Notes: generated from the sequence alone by a model not told the origin. A stretch of 64,000 nt of DNA from an uncultured Lachnospiraceae bacterium (GCA_910585005.1 CAJUCN010000006.1:62001-126000), one strand, 5' to 3'; shown: positions 52,082 to 61,746, counted from the first letter of the stretch. Numbers and translations: made by a program.

Positions 52082-52436
52082 AGTCTGTGCCTGTCTCCTG
52101 TTTTAGTTTCGCAATGTATTTTTCCGGCTCCAACCTCATTTTAAGCAGGGTGTCAAAAGCCAGCAACACCATTCTGTCCGGGTTTTGCCTTGTTCCGGTA
52201 TTGTCTCTGTCAAGTCTTGCCTTAAAATGATCCATCTGCCATACCATGATATCCACCACCGTATATCCCTGTACCTTTGCCTTACAGGCAAAAGAGCCGT
52301 GCTCCATAAAAGAAACCAGTTCGCCGCAAATCTCTTCGTCCCTTAAAAGAGCCGTCTTAAACTGTTCTTCAAACACCTCGTCTTCTCCGCCGTATTGGCA
52401 CAATTTATGAATAAAATTCCGTAGGTTTGTTTCCAT
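52065..52436 (-). CDS. Uncharacterised protein in PfkB operon
   Basis: 123 residues, soluble, mostly helical. Notable stretches are VQGYTVVDIMVWQMDHFKAR and NPDRMVLLAFDTLLKMRLEP. Nothing recognisable was found. It begins immediately after the PfkB gene stop and overlaps the small HHGRCD gene, so the three are likely translated together. Confidence 0.6.
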   Translation of the reverse strand: METNLRNFIHKLCQYGGEDEVFEEQFKTALLRDEEICGELVSFMEHGSFACKAKVQGYTVVDIMVWQMDHFKARLDRDNTGTRQNPDRMVLLAFDTLLKMRLEPEKYIAKLKQETGTDYEGKY

Positions 52437-53234
52437 CTAAAATCCCCCTATGTGAGAAAGCGTTTCTGCAGCAAGTTTTGATCCTTCCTCCATAGCCGGC
52501 ACAATCTCCCCGTTCATCAGCATTGAGGAAATAAACCCGGCCTGATAGCTGTCTCCGCAGCCAGTAGTATCTATCACTTCAGTCACCTCCATGGCAGGCG
52601 CCTGATATTCCTTTCCGCCCCGAAACGCAATACTGCCTTTTTCCGCCAGCGTTGCCACGAATATCCCCTGGTAATTTATAGACCATTGTCTTAATTCAGG
52701 AAGGATTTTTTCTTCTCCGCTAATAAAAAAATAATCAATAAAAGGAAGGATTTTTTCCAACCCGCGAAAGTCTCTTTCCTTATCAAAATCAACAGAAATT
52801 TGAAATCCATATTCTTTCTTCAATTCTATAATTTCAAAAAATATAGGACAAGTGAAATTAGTGTGTATCAATTGAGATTCCCGCATTTTCTTTCTGTCGA
52901 TCTCCGATAATTGAAAGCTGCCATACACACCTTCCTGCCAAGAGTCCTCCAAATAATATCTGTCTCCTTTTTCCGTAAGATAAGTATAATTACTGGCAGT
53001 CTTTCCTTCCGGTATCACATGGACACAATCAATATTTACCGGAAATCCTTTTATTGCATCTAAAATACTTCTCCCGTATGCATCCTCTCCGATCCCGCCG
53101 ATCAAATGCAATTGCATATGACCATATCTGCTGGCTGCCGCCGCAAAATTAAGCGCTTCCCCTCCTGGCCTTATTTCTCCTGTCCTATCAAAAACGTCAA
53201 CGCAAAGACAGGTCATAGCTGTTACCTTGACCAT
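52437..53234 (-). CDS. PfkB-family sugar kinase (fructoselysine 6-kinase-like)
   Basis: 265 residues. The family motif near the start is PGGEALNFAAAASRYG. The catalytic motif is DTTGCGDSYQAGF near residue 227, with the base Asp in GCGD. The overall length and GGEALN pattern resemble FrlD (fructoselysine 6-kinase), but the substrate cannot be fixed by sequence alone. It starts within the end of the upstream peptidase gene. Confidence 0.85.
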   Translation of the reverse strand: MVKVTAMTCLCVDVFDRTGEIRPGGEALNFAAAASRYGHMQLHLIGGIGEDAYGRSILDAIKGFPVNIDCVHVIPEGKTASNYTYLTEKGDRYYLEDSWQEGVYGSFQLSEIDRKKMRESQLIHTNFTCPIFFEIIELKKEYGFQISVDFDKERDFRGLEKILPFIDYFFISGEEKILPELRQWSINYQGIFVATLAEKGSIAFRGGKEYQAPAMEVTEVIDTTGCGDSYQAGFISSMLMNGEIVPAMEEGSKLAAETLSHIGGF

Positions 53235-53908
53235 CCCTTCATCTCCTCCATAATATATTTCACATCCTCCTGCCGGATATAACCCACCTTCCGGTAACTC
53301 AGCGCCATCTCACCCTGGTTCACCGCATATCCTTGGTATACATATTTCCCAAAACCACACATAACTGTTGCCGTATCTGTAAGAATTTCATTTTCCCAAT
53401 GGTCTTTGCGATAAATTCCCGCATAATATAAGTGCAAATGCATCACTTCGTGGGCGAGCACCGCAATGATAGAATCTATCCTATAAGGCGGACGCAGCTC
53501 CAGCCATATGGTTGTAAATGTAAGATCTGTGGAAATAGCCCCTGCCCGTTCCGGAACCGGCGTATCCGATATCACCAGTTTAATGAAACTGCCATCGATT
53601 CCCATATGCTCGCATATACTGCAAAGCAGCCTCTTTAGTACTTCCTCATTATCCGGATATAGCTGCAGATCACGCATAATCCCTACCGGCACTTCATAAT
53701 CCCCGTACTCTTTTTGTTCCTGTTTCCTAAACTGGGAAATGCATTGATCTATCAGTTCCCTGGAAACCCGTTTGAAAGCGGTGGAAGGAACCGGCGCCCT
53801 GTGAAGAATCAATTTGTTTATCAAAAAATAAGCAAAGCCAATCCATGTCAAAACCGTGCAGATATTTTGAATAGTCAGATAACCGGAAATCCTATATAAC
53901 AATTCCAT
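53222..53908 (-). CDS. Membrane-anchored HExxH zinc peptidase-like protein
   Basis: 228 residues from the ATG at 53908 (GAGAGGG upstream). One N-terminal membrane segment is at about residues 17-34. The motif HEVMH is followed about 15 residues later by ENEILTD, as in gluzincin-type metallopeptidases where the Glu is the third zinc ligand. The substrate is unknown. It may act on the product of the upstream gene, but this is inference. Confidence 0.65.
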   Translation of the reverse strand: MELLYRISGYLTIQNICTVLTWIGFAYFLINKLILHRAPVPSTAFKRVSRELIDQCISQFRKQEQKEYGDYEVPVGIMRDLQLYPDNEEVLKRLLCSICEHMGIDGSFIKLVISDTPVPERAGAISTDLTFTTIWLELRPPYRIDSIIAVLAHEVMHLHLYYAGIYRKDHWENEILTDTATVMCGFGKYVYQGYAVNQGEMALSYRKVGYIRQEDVKYIMEEMKGWSR

Positions 53909-53922
53909 AACTGTCCCTCTCC

Positions 53923-55500
53923 TCACTCTTCCGGGCTGCTGTTTTTCATTTCCTGAAATACAAAAGTATGCCCATGGTCAGCAGATCTATATAACGCCAT
54001 TTTCGCTCTATCTCCTCCGTCATAATCCCCATCAGCGCCCTGCCCGCAAAGCACATAGATAACCCCCTCTTCTTCATAGGGCATCCCCGGATAGTCATAA
54101 GGATCGTACACATATCCGTCATCCAGCGTCACGGTAAATCCCTGCATGACACATCTTTCATAAGATTCGCCGCCGTTTTCCGTCACAAACAAGTCCGCCT
54201 CATCACCACCATTGTGCATCAGCGTTGCAAACCCAAAATCCTCATCCAAAAAGGTAAAATCAATCCCCATCCCGGATTCCCCAAAAGGATCCCGGCTCTT
54301 TACCTGCCAGCTTTCTCCGCCGTCCGTACTCTTGATCAATCCATACATCCTGCTTCCCAATGCAGCATCCAAAACCACCATACGATAGCCAATCATGCCA
54401 TCTTGGAGAAATACTTCCTTTTCGTAATCATCCCTGTGGTAATCCGCCAAAAATCTTTCTTCCCATACAGCGTCCTCCCCTGGCCCTATTTCTTCACCGC
54501 TTTCTTCTCCCGTATCTGCGCTGCTGCCCGATTCCCAATGTATTTTTGCATAGAACATTATCTTCTCGCTGATATCCTTGCAAAGCTTTTCCCAGTCATT
54601 TTCTTTTGCATTGCGTTTCACACTCAGGGAAATTTCCTCTCTCCTGTTCCCATAAAAATCGACCCAAATGTTAAAAACGGCATATTCGCTCTCCGGCATA
54701 TCCGGATATCTCTCATCTTCCAGAACATACCATACCCAGTCCGCAATATCTGACGCACAAAAGGTTACATCTTCCATAGAATAACAGGGAAACGTCAACT
54801 GCCCTTGACCTTTTCCCGCCGACGTCGAAAAATACGCTTTCCTTCCCTGTCTGTTTGACCAATATGCCAATGCGTTACTATGTATCAAAGATTCTACATA
54901 GTTATCTTCCATTTCATAATTATTTTTCACCCAGAATGTAAAGGGTTCTTTTCCCGGCCCTGCTCCGGGCGCCTGACAGACCCTTGTTCCTGAAGGGTCT
55001 GTCTCTAGCCAAACAATCCCGTCCCCGTAACGCTCTTTGACCGTTTGTTCTATTTCTTCCTGGCTCCACCCCTGAAAGTGCTTGCGGAGGATCCCCCATG
55101 CCGGTTCGTAATAGATGTATCTGGCGCCTAAAAAACTGAAAATTTCCCCTCTGATCATGCCGTTCTCCATCCTCTCTTCCGTAATCATTTCACAAAAAAA
55201 GAAATAACTCCCCCGAAAAAAGGAAACAGCCAGGATCAAAATAGTCAATACCGTAGGAAACAGATAACGCCAAAAAACTTTAGCCTTCTCCCGAAAAAAA
55301 TCACAGTAAATGGCAAACACTGCCGTGATCGGCACGACAAGCCACAGATAAATCCCCTTCACCACTTGCAGGTAAAAACGAAACTCTATCTCCTGCCCCT
55401 TCATCACATACTCTATCATCTGCCAAAGGACGGCAATCCCAGCCATCGTAAGGGCAACTTTCGTCATCCTGTATTTTTTCCCCGTCCCCTTTTCTTCCAC
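53923..55500 (-). CDS. Membrane protein with BNR/sialidase-type repeats
   Basis: 525 residues from the GTG at 55500 (AGGAGG upstream); longer starts lack a ribosome site. There are three membrane segments in the first 130 residues. A long extracytoplasmic part contains two BNR-like Asp-box repeats: KSTDGGESWQVK and FVTENGGESYERC, with a third near the end (YRSADHGHTFVFQ). Such repeats form beta-propellers of sialidases and sensors. It is first of the operon and has no known function. Confidence 0.6.
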   Translation of the reverse strand: MEEKGTGKKYRMTKVALTMAGIAVLWQMIEYVMKGQEIEFRFYLQVVKGIYLWLVVPITAVFAIYCDFFREKAKVFWRYLFPTVLTILILAVSFFRGSYFFFCEMITEERMENGMIRGEIFSFLGARYIYYEPAWGILRKHFQGWSQEEIEQTVKERYGDGIVWLETDPSGTRVCQAPGAGPGKEPFTFWVKNNYEMEDNYVESLIHSNALAYWSNRQGRKAYFSTSAGKGQGQLTFPCYSMEDVTFCASDIADWVWYVLEDERYPDMPESEYAVFNIWVDFYGNRREEISLSVKRNAKENDWEKLCKDISEKIMFYAKIHWESGSSADTGEESGEEIGPGEDAVWEERFLADYHRDDYEKEVFLQDGMIGYRMVVLDAALGSRMYGLIKSTDGGESWQVKSRDPFGESGMGIDFTFLDEDFGFATLMHNGGDEADLFVTENGGESYERCVMQGFTVTLDDGYVYDPYDYPGMPYEEEGVIYVLCGQGADGDYDGGDRAKMALYRSADHGHTFVFQEMKNSSPEE

Positions 55501-55587
55501 AAATAGTACCTCCTGTTTCCATACGATTGCTTTTTCATTGAAAGCGCCACTCTTGTGTGATACCATCAAACAAGAGGAGACTTTGAA

Positions 55588-56586
55588 ATGAATAAACATA
55601 AATTTCCCATGACCGCATTGCTGGCCCTGCTTCTTTTGGTTTCCATTACCGTAAGCATCCTATTTGGAAGTGTGCCAGTTGATCTTGCAGACCTCTGCCG
55701 CAGCCTGATAACCAGACAAGCAGATCCAACCGTACACACCTTGATCACGACCGTCCGTATTCCCCGCGCCCTTGGGGGGCTTTTTGCCGGAATCGGACTT
55801 TCCTGCTCCGGTGTTCTTTTACAGACTGTGATGAACAATGCACTGGCAAGTCCCGCCACCATCGGCGTCAATTCCGGTTCCGGGTTTGGCGCTATGATTG
55901 CAATGATGCTGTTCCCGCACAGCATATTCTTTCTGCCCCTTTCCGCTTTTGCCGGAGCGCTGCTTACATCCTTTGCCGTGTTTGCACTGGCTTATGCAAC
56001 GGACAGTTCCAGAACCACCATCATCCTGGCGGGAATCACCATTTCCAGCTTTCTAAACGCTGGGATCAATACTATTAAGATACTAGATACTGAGCTTTCC
56101 GTCAACCTGACATCCTTCCTAATCGGCTCCCTTTCGGGCCTTACCTTAAAAAAGCTATCTCTCCCCTGCCTTATCATTTTGGCGGCATTTTTGTTGTCCT
56201 GCTGCTTTGGAAGACATTTAAACATCCTGGGGCTTGGGGATGACGTTGCTTATTCCTTAGGATTAAACGTCCCTCTTACACGGCTGTTCCTGCTTACCTT
56301 ATCAAGCCTTCTTGCAGGCTCTGTGGTAAGCTATGCCGGGCTTTTAAGTTTTGTGGGACTTATTGTTCCCCATATATGCAGACAGCTTTTGGGAAATGAT
56401 GCCCGGATTCTCCTCCCCAGCAGCGCACTGCTGGGCGGCAGCTTTGTCCTTTGCTGCGACCTGCTTGGAAGAATCCTGTTCCGTCCCTTTGAACTGCCTG
56501 TTGGAATCATCATGGCGTTTGTGGGAGGCCCATTTTTCCTATATCTGCTGTTAAAAAAGAAAGGAGGACGCCGCGTCAATGCTTGA
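55588..56586 (+). CDS. FecCD-family ABC transporter permease
   Basis: 332 residues with about ten membrane segments. IPRALGGLFAGIGLSCSGVL and the C-terminal GLLSFVGLIVPHICRQLLGND are diagnostic for the BtuC/FecCD importer family, which takes up siderophores, heme or cobalamin. The ATPase gene overlaps by eight bases. The ATG follows GAGGAGAC. The nearby lipoprotein (minus strand) is a plausible binding protein. Confidence 0.93.
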   Translation: MNKHKFPMTALLALLLLVSITVSILFGSVPVDLADLCRSLITRQADPTVHTLITTVRIPRALGGLFAGIGLSCSGVLLQTVMNNALASPATIGVNSGSGFGAMIAMMLFPHSIFFLPLSAFAGALLTSFAVFALAYATDSSRTTIILAGITISSFLNAGINTIKILDTELSVNLTSFLIGSLSGLTLKKLSLPCLIILAAFLLSCCFGRHLNILGLGDDVAYSLGLNVPLTRLFLLTLSSLLAGSVVSYAGLLSFVGLIVPHICRQLLGNDARILLPSSALLGGSFVLCCDLLGRILFRPFELPVGIIMAFVGGPFFLYLLLKKKGGRRVNA

Positions 56587-57337
56587 GTTTCAAAAGGTAT
56601 CCGTATCCTGCGGCCGCACCCCACTTTTAGATTCTGTTTCCGTTTCCTTCCAAAAGGGCAGCATCACCGCCCTGGTTGGCCCTAACGGCTGTGGCAAGAC
56701 CACCCTGCTCCAATGCTTAAACGGCATATCCACCGTTACAGCAGGAGAAATTTTTCTGGAAGGGCAAAATTATCTGGAACTTTCTTTGAGGGAACGGGCC
56801 AAAAAAGTTTCTTTTCTTCCTCAAGTACGCACGGTCATTCCCTCTATTCCAGCCCGGATGCTGGTGGAACATGGGCGTTTCCCTTACCTTGGTTTCTCCC
56901 GGAAAAAGACCCAGGAAGACATCCGTATTGTTGAAAACGCCATGAAATTCACCCACACCCTACCTTATGCAGAACAGCCTACCGATACCCTCTCCGGCGG
57001 TATCCGTCAACGGGTCTTCTTTGCAATGACTCTAGCGCAGGACTGCGATTATATTGTTTTGGATGAACCGGTAACTTATTTAGATCCAGACGGGCAACGA
57101 GAATTTTTATTGATGGTTCGTGAACTGAAATCCCAGGGAAAAACGATTGTTTTGACACTTCATGACTTAAGCCAGGCCCTCCAAACGGCCGATCAGTTGG
57201 CCATAATGGATAACCGCCGGATCCTCATCCAGGCCAGCCCGGAAGAATGCTTAAAAAGCCACATCCTTGAAGAGGTATTTCATGTTTCCTGCAAAACATT
57301 TACGGATAAGGAAGGACGTTACTATTTCTTTTACTGA
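56579..57337 (+). CDS. ABC transporter ATPase (FecE/BtuD-like)
   Basis: 252 residues. Walker A GPNGCGKTT (34-42), signature LSGGIRQRVF and Walker B YIVLDEPVTYLD followed by the H-loop LTLHDLS are complete. It pairs with the FecCD permease. The substrate is likely iron chelate, heme or a corrinoid. It is convergent with the SirC-CobA gene. Confidence 0.93.
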   Translation: MLEFQKVSVSCGRTPLLDSVSVSFQKGSITALVGPNGCGKTTLLQCLNGISTVTAGEIFLEGQNYLELSLRERAKKVSFLPQVRTVIPSIPARMLVEHGRFPYLGFSRKKTQEDIRIVENAMKFTHTLPYAEQPTDTLSGGIRQRVFFAMTLAQDCDYIVLDEPVTYLDPDGQREFLLMVRELKSQGKTIVLTLHDLSQALQTADQLAIMDNRRILIQASPEECLKSHILEEVFHVSCKTFTDKEGRYYFFY

Positions 57338-57364
57338 CCGTCTCCTCATTCCTGCAATACCAGG

Positions 57365-58690
57365 TCAACAGATATTGGCATTTTCTCCCCACAGATCCAT
57401 CTCCGCCACCGGCCCGATGACGATCACTGCGGGGGCTGAAATACCCGATGTGCGGACCTTTTCTGCAATATTTTCAAGACATCCCCGGACTATCTGCGTT
57501 TCCCCCTCAAATCCGCCCTGGATCACCGCCACAGGTGTGTTTGGCAATTTGCCCTGTTCTATCAGGCCTTCGGCAATTTCCCTTAAGTTTGTCAGCCCCA
57601 TGAGAAAGACCAATGTTCCTTTCAGGGCGGCCAGGGTTTCCATATCTTCCGGCAGCCCATCTTCCCCTGCTGCCCCATGGCCTGTGACTACATGAACACT
57701 TCCGCTGGTTCCCCTGTGCGTCACCGGAATCCCTGCCTGGGCAGGCACTGCTATACCGGAAGTCACCCCGGGAATCTCTTCCGTAAGGATCCCTGCTTTC
57801 CGAAGGGCAAGAATCTCTTCCCCTCCCCTTCCAAATACAAAGGGATCTCCCCCCTTTAACCGGACGACCCGCTTTCCTTCCCTGGCCCTGGAAATAAGGA
57901 GCTTGTTGATTTCTTCCTGAGCCATACTGTGGGCGCCCTTTCTTTTGCCTACATAAACCTTCTCACATCCCTCTCCGGCATAGGAGAGCAGCCTGTCATC
58001 AATTAAGTCGTCATAGACCACTACCTGGGCGCTTTGTATTGCCCGCATCCCTCTTAAAGTGATCAGGTCATAGGCGCCGCAACCTGCCCCCGCGAGAATC
58101 ACTTTTCCGGCCTTTTCCTGGAAAGAACAATTCCGTTCCACACAGTCCCATGCCGCCTTTCGCATCATTTCCGCTCTCTGTTCCTGGCTGGGGATACACC
58201 CCTTCGTCTCCAGGCGCAGCTTCTCTAAATATGCCAGGCTTGCATCAATCCCTTCCGGAAGCGCCGCCTCCACACAGCCCCGGATCCATCCTGCCAGGGC
58301 TGGACTTGCTCCCTGGGTGGAGATCCCTATGGTAAGCCTTCCCTCCTTAACCAGTGCAGGAAAAAGGAAGCTGCACGCTTCCTTGTCATCCACCACATTT
58401 ACGGGAATATTTTGTTCTTTACACAGTCTTGCCGCTTCCCTGTTTACCTCTTTTTCATCAGAAGCCGCAAGTACAAACATTTGCCCACCGATATCCTCCC
58501 GCTTAAAAGGACGCTGTAAGCATGTGATCTCCTGAATAACCAAAAGTTCCTTTTTTATAACGGGAGCCACCACCGTAAGCTTAGGATGAAACGGCAAAAG
58601 CTTTAAGACTTTTCGTAGCGCCACTTCCCCTCCGCCTACCACCAACCCCTTTTGCCCTTCCATATCCATAAAAAAGGGGAAATATCCCAT
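57365..58690 (-). CDS. SirC-CobA fusion: precorrin-2 dehydrogenase plus uroporphyrinogen-III methyltransferase
   Basis: 441 residues. Residues 1-200 form the NAD-binding precorrin-2 dehydrogenase (GLVVGGGEVALRKVLKLL, with ASDEKEVNREAARLC). Residues 205-441 are the SAM-dependent methyltransferase (GAGCGAYDLITLRGMRAIQS, RLKGGDPFVFGRGGEEI, TSGIAVPAQAGIPVTHRG). Together they make sirohydrochlorin from uroporphyrinogen III, as CysG does, for siroheme or cobalamin. The chelatase is not evident here. It neighbours FecCD-type transport genes. Confidence 0.93.
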   Translation of the reverse strand: MGYFPFFMDMEGQKGLVVGGGEVALRKVLKLLPFHPKLTVVAPVIKKELLVIQEITCLQRPFKREDIGGQMFVLAASDEKEVNREAARLCKEQNIPVNVVDDKEACSFLFPALVKEGRLTIGISTQGASPALAGWIRGCVEAALPEGIDASLAYLEKLRLETKGCIPSQEQRAEMMRKAAWDCVERNCSFQEKAGKVILAGAGCGAYDLITLRGMRAIQSAQVVVYDDLIDDRLLSYAGEGCEKVYVGKRKGAHSMAQEEINKLLISRAREGKRVVRLKGGDPFVFGRGGEEILALRKAGILTEEIPGVTSGIAVPAQAGIPVTHRGTSGSVHVVTGHGAAGEDGLPEDMETLAALKGTLVFLMGLTNLREIAEGLIEQGKLPNTPVAVIQGGFEGETQIVRGCLENIAEKVRTSGISAPAVIVIGPVAEMDLWGENANIC

Positions 58691-58719
58691 CTTCTATTCC
58701 TCCTGTGATCACGAACTTC

Positions 58720-59691
58720 TTATTTGTATAAAATATCTGCAAGTCCCCGGTACGCTTCCCCCCATCTTGCATTGGGCTTTAGATTGTACAGACGCTTATC
58801 CAATACATAATAACGCCCTTCCTTTACCGCAGACAGGGTGTTCCATGCCGGGTTTTGAAGCAGGATCTGTTCCACATTTTCCATTGCCGCTTCCTGATTA
58901 CTTCCCTGGGTGGTGATAAAAATATAATCCGGATCCGCCGCAATGACCGCCTCCATACTTAGATCCTCCAAAAGACGATCCTCACCGTCCGCAATATTGA
59001 TGCAGCCCAAATCAGCAAGCATTTCCCCACATACATTCCCTTCACTTCCCTTGGCTTTCACGCTGCCCGCGGAAGCCCGAAGAAATAATACCCGGGGGGA
59101 TGAACCATCAACACGTTCCTTGACCTGCCGGATCTCCTCTAACACCTTCAGACCGTTTTCTTCATACAGATCTTTCCTGCCAGTTAGTGAAGTACAGATC
59201 TCCAGCATATGGAGATATTCTTCAAAATTTGACACGGAAAAATATGCCGTTGGAATGTTCGCCTGCTCGAGAATATCCTTCAGTGCCAGGTCAGCATCCG
59301 TGTTTGCACTGGCAAGCACAAGATCCGGCTGTGATGCAATCAGCCTTTCCACATCCGGCGCCGTAATGCTTCCTAAGTTCACCACCTGTTCCCCAAGAGG
59401 AAGCGATAAACTGTCCCAGGAATCATTGGCAGCAGCCGCCAGCTCTCCTCCCGCCAAAAGCCAAATATCTGCAAAACTGCCAATCAGGGCGGCGGCCTTC
59501 TTAGGGGGCTTTAGATTGACCTGCCTTCCTAAGTCGTCGGTAAAGCAGATCTCTTCCCCGGCGCCGCTTTCTGTCCGCCCGTCATCTGGCAATTGTATCT
59601 CCTTTTGACTGCCTGAAAGATTCCCGCAGCCGCATAATAACAGCGCCATGACCAGGACAGCCACCTGATATCTTATGTTTTTCTTTTTCAT
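58720..59691 (-). CDS. Substrate-binding lipoprotein of FecB/BtuF type
   Basis: 323 residues. A signal peptide with a lipobox ends near C22 (LLLCGCG). The periplasmic-binding fold has CFTDDLGRQVNLKPPKK and DRLLEDLSMEAVIAADPDYI, typical of iron-siderophore/cobalamin/heme binding proteins. It overlaps the alpha-galactosidase gene by four bases, an unexpected operon partner. It may serve the FecCD/ATPase pair, which is on the opposite strand. Confidence 0.9.
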   Translation of the reverse strand: MKKKNIRYQVAVLVMALLLCGCGNLSGSQKEIQLPDDGRTESGAGEEICFTDDLGRQVNLKPPKKAAALIGSFADIWLLAGGELAAAANDSWDSLSLPLGEQVVNLGSITAPDVERLIASQPDLVLASANTDADLALKDILEQANIPTAYFSVSNFEEYLHMLEICTSLTGRKDLYEENGLKVLEEIRQVKERVDGSSPRVLFLRASAGSVKAKGSEGNVCGEMLADLGCINIADGEDRLLEDLSMEAVIAADPDYIFITTQGSNQEAAMENVEQILLQNPAWNTLSAVKEGRYYVLDKRLYNLKPNARWGEAYRGLADILYK

Positions 59692-60947
59692 TTCACATAA
59701 AAGACTTTCGCGCCATGACTATTTAAATGTACTGTAATAACTTCTTTTCCTGAAATCTCCTCACCGCTCCAAAGTTCCTGTCCTTTCACCTCATGATAGA
59801 TCTCAAGATCTGCAAGTAACAGGGAAATTTCCGTATCCGTCTCCCCTGCATTAAACACCGCAATATATTGACCGCCCTGTGCGCTTACCGCCGTCCAGAG
59901 GATATGCTCTGTACCGCCTGTCTCCTTTCGCCATACCTGATGGGCATGGCGGGCATTTTGATGCATCTTTAAAATTTCTTCCCTGGTCAAAAGGCTCATG
60001 GTAAATTCGTCAAAACCTCTCATATCCCCGCCAATGATAAGGGGCGACCGGAAAATACACCACAATGTCATCATGGTGATTTGTTCATCCCTGGTAAAGT
60101 TTGTCCAATTAGAAAGGCTTTCTACCTGACGCACCGGCCCGATTGGCAGCATATCCGCATCCGGCCAATGTCCGGCGCCAGTATGCGTACACCACTTTTC
60201 CGCCCGTGAAAACATATCATAAAGCAGCTCCCACTTATCCCAAAAATCATCTGTAATACGCCACATATTGGATACCTGCTTATACAGCTCCGCCTTCTCC
60301 AAAAGCGCAGGCCCAGGGGATAAACTCAAAACCATATCCCTGCCACAGCCACGAAGCGCTTTGCTTAACATGACCATTTCCTCCTCTTCATGAGGAAGTT
60401 CTCTTGCTATATCGTCACATTTAATGAAGTCCACGCCCCAGGATGCATACAATTCAAAGAGACTCTCATAATAGGCCCTTGCCCCCTCTTTTTCCGGATC
60501 AACACCATACATATCCGTATTCCACTGACAGATGCTTGCCCTTTTGGCAATCTGTCTTGCCCTTACATCTGTTCCCTTAATCTTTGTATTGTTATGTACT
60601 GCCTGCCTGGGAATTCCACGCATAATGTGGATGCCAAATTTTAATCCCAGGGAATGAATATATTCCGCTAACGGGGCAAACCCTTTCCCGCCTGCTGCAG
60701 AAGGAAACTTGTTCTCCGCCGGAATCAGCCTTGAATATTCATCCATCTCCAGTTCCGTAAAATGATGATACTCATGGGTATCCGCAAGAGGCTCATACCA
60801 CTGAATATCTACCACAATATACTCCCATCCATACTGTTTTAAATGTTTTGCCATAAATTCGGCATTTTCTCTTACAATTTTCTCCGTAACTGCAGCTCCG
60901 AAACAATCCCAACTGTTCCAGCCCATCGGCGCTGTGAATGCTTTCAT
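59688..60947 (-). CDS. GH27 alpha-galactosidase
   Basis: 419 residues. The N-terminal MGWNSWDCFGAAVTEK is diagnostic of GH27 (and related clan GH-D). The nucleophile is D178 in WGVDFIKCDD, and the acid/base is D233 or D234 in WRITDDFWDKW. There is no signal peptide, so it acts inside the cell on transported alpha-galactosides. A C-terminal beta-sandwich domain is consistent with size. No transporter for such sugars is adjacent. Confidence 0.93.
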   Translation of the reverse strand: MKAFTAPMGWNSWDCFGAAVTEKIVRENAEFMAKHLKQYGWEYIVVDIQWYEPLADTHEYHHFTELEMDEYSRLIPAENKFPSAAGGKGFAPLAEYIHSLGLKFGIHIMRGIPRQAVHNNTKIKGTDVRARQIAKRASICQWNTDMYGVDPEKEGARAYYESLFELYASWGVDFIKCDDIARELPHEEEEMVMLSKALRGCGRDMVLSLSPGPALLEKAELYKQVSNMWRITDDFWDKWELLYDMFSRAEKWCTHTGAGHWPDADMLPIGPVRQVESLSNWTNFTRDEQITMMTLWCIFRSPLIIGGDMRGFDEFTMSLLTREEILKMHQNARHAHQVWRKETGGTEHILWTAVSAQGGQYIAVFNAGETDTEISLLLADLEIYHEVKGQELWSGEEISGKEVITVHLNSHGAKVFYVK

Positions 60948-60972
60948 ATCCTATTCTCCTTGCTCAACTCTA

Positions 60973-61746
60973 TTATCTGTTCAGTTCATTGACTGTCTGG
61001 GCGATCCCTTTTAACTTTTCATTGATCTCCGCTGTGACAGACGCCATGCTCTCTGCAAGCTTCTGCACCTCTGTAGCCACCACTGCAAACCCTTTTCCGC
61101 TTTCTCCTGCCCTGGCTGCCTCAATAGATGCATTGAGAGCCAATATATTCTGCCTTTTGCTAAACCCGGCAATCTTAGCCGTACTTACATTTGCCGCCTC
61201 AATTTCTTCCGCCGCCTTGGAAATGCCCGACCTGAGATTTTCCATGATCTGTTCATTTTGCTTTTCCTGGTAGCTTGAGCGCACAAACATATTGATCACA
61301 TCCCCCAAAAGATTTGCGGACGCTTCAATCTCCTCTTTCGTCCTTATATTTACTTTGTGCAAAGCTTCTATATACTTGTCCTCATCAATGGAAAGCTCCC
61401 TTGCCGTCTTCCGGAAAGAATCGTAATCCGGTTCTTCGGGCAGCACCTGCCCTCCAATCACACTGCCAAGAACCGTACCGTCGGCAAGCGTGATCGGGAT
61501 CCCGAAGTCCACCAGCCCGGCATGACAGGAATATACACCTTTCCCTTCACGGTCACATTTCGTACAGCGCCTGTTTCCCTCTTCACTTCCCCTGGTAAGC
61601 TTAATACAAAAATCCGTAAAGTTATAGCAGTCACTGATATATTCTCCATCCTCACCTACTGCTACCGTTGCCAGCCCCGTACTCTTGGCCCAATTTTTCA
61701 TGATACTTTCAAATTTCCCCATATCACAAAAATCCTGAATCTTCAT
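60973..61746 (-). CDS. PocR-domain soluble chemoreceptor-like protein
   Basis: 257 residues. Residues 1-160 form a PocR ligand-binding domain, with C61-xx-C64 (RRCTKCDREGKG) and FGIPITLADGTVLGSVIGGQ. Residues 170-257 are a minimal methyl-accepting signalling hairpin, with tip region RQNILALNASIEAARAGESG and FAVVATEVQKLAE. No membrane segment and no HAMP domain are present. Such proteins are cytoplasmic sensors that signal to CheA. A perfect sigma-A promoter precedes it. Confidence 0.88.
   Translation of the reverse strand: MKIQDFCDMGKFESIMKNWAKSTGLATVAVGEDGEYISDCYNFTDFCIKLTRGSEEGNRRCTKCDREGKGVYSCHAGLVDFGIPITLADGTVLGSVIGGQVLPEEPDYDSFRKTARELSIDEDKYIEALHKVNIRTKEEIEASANLLGDVINMFVRSSYQEKQNEQIMENLRSGISKAAEEIEAANVSTAKIAGFSKRQNILALNASIEAARAGESGKGFAVVATEVQKLAESMASVTAEINEKLKGIAQTVNELNR

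Noticed and set aside
55501..55587. Cobalamin or other riboswitch before the FecCD operon
   Set aside because: The spacer to the divergent gene is only 87 bases and holds no B12-box-like sequence.
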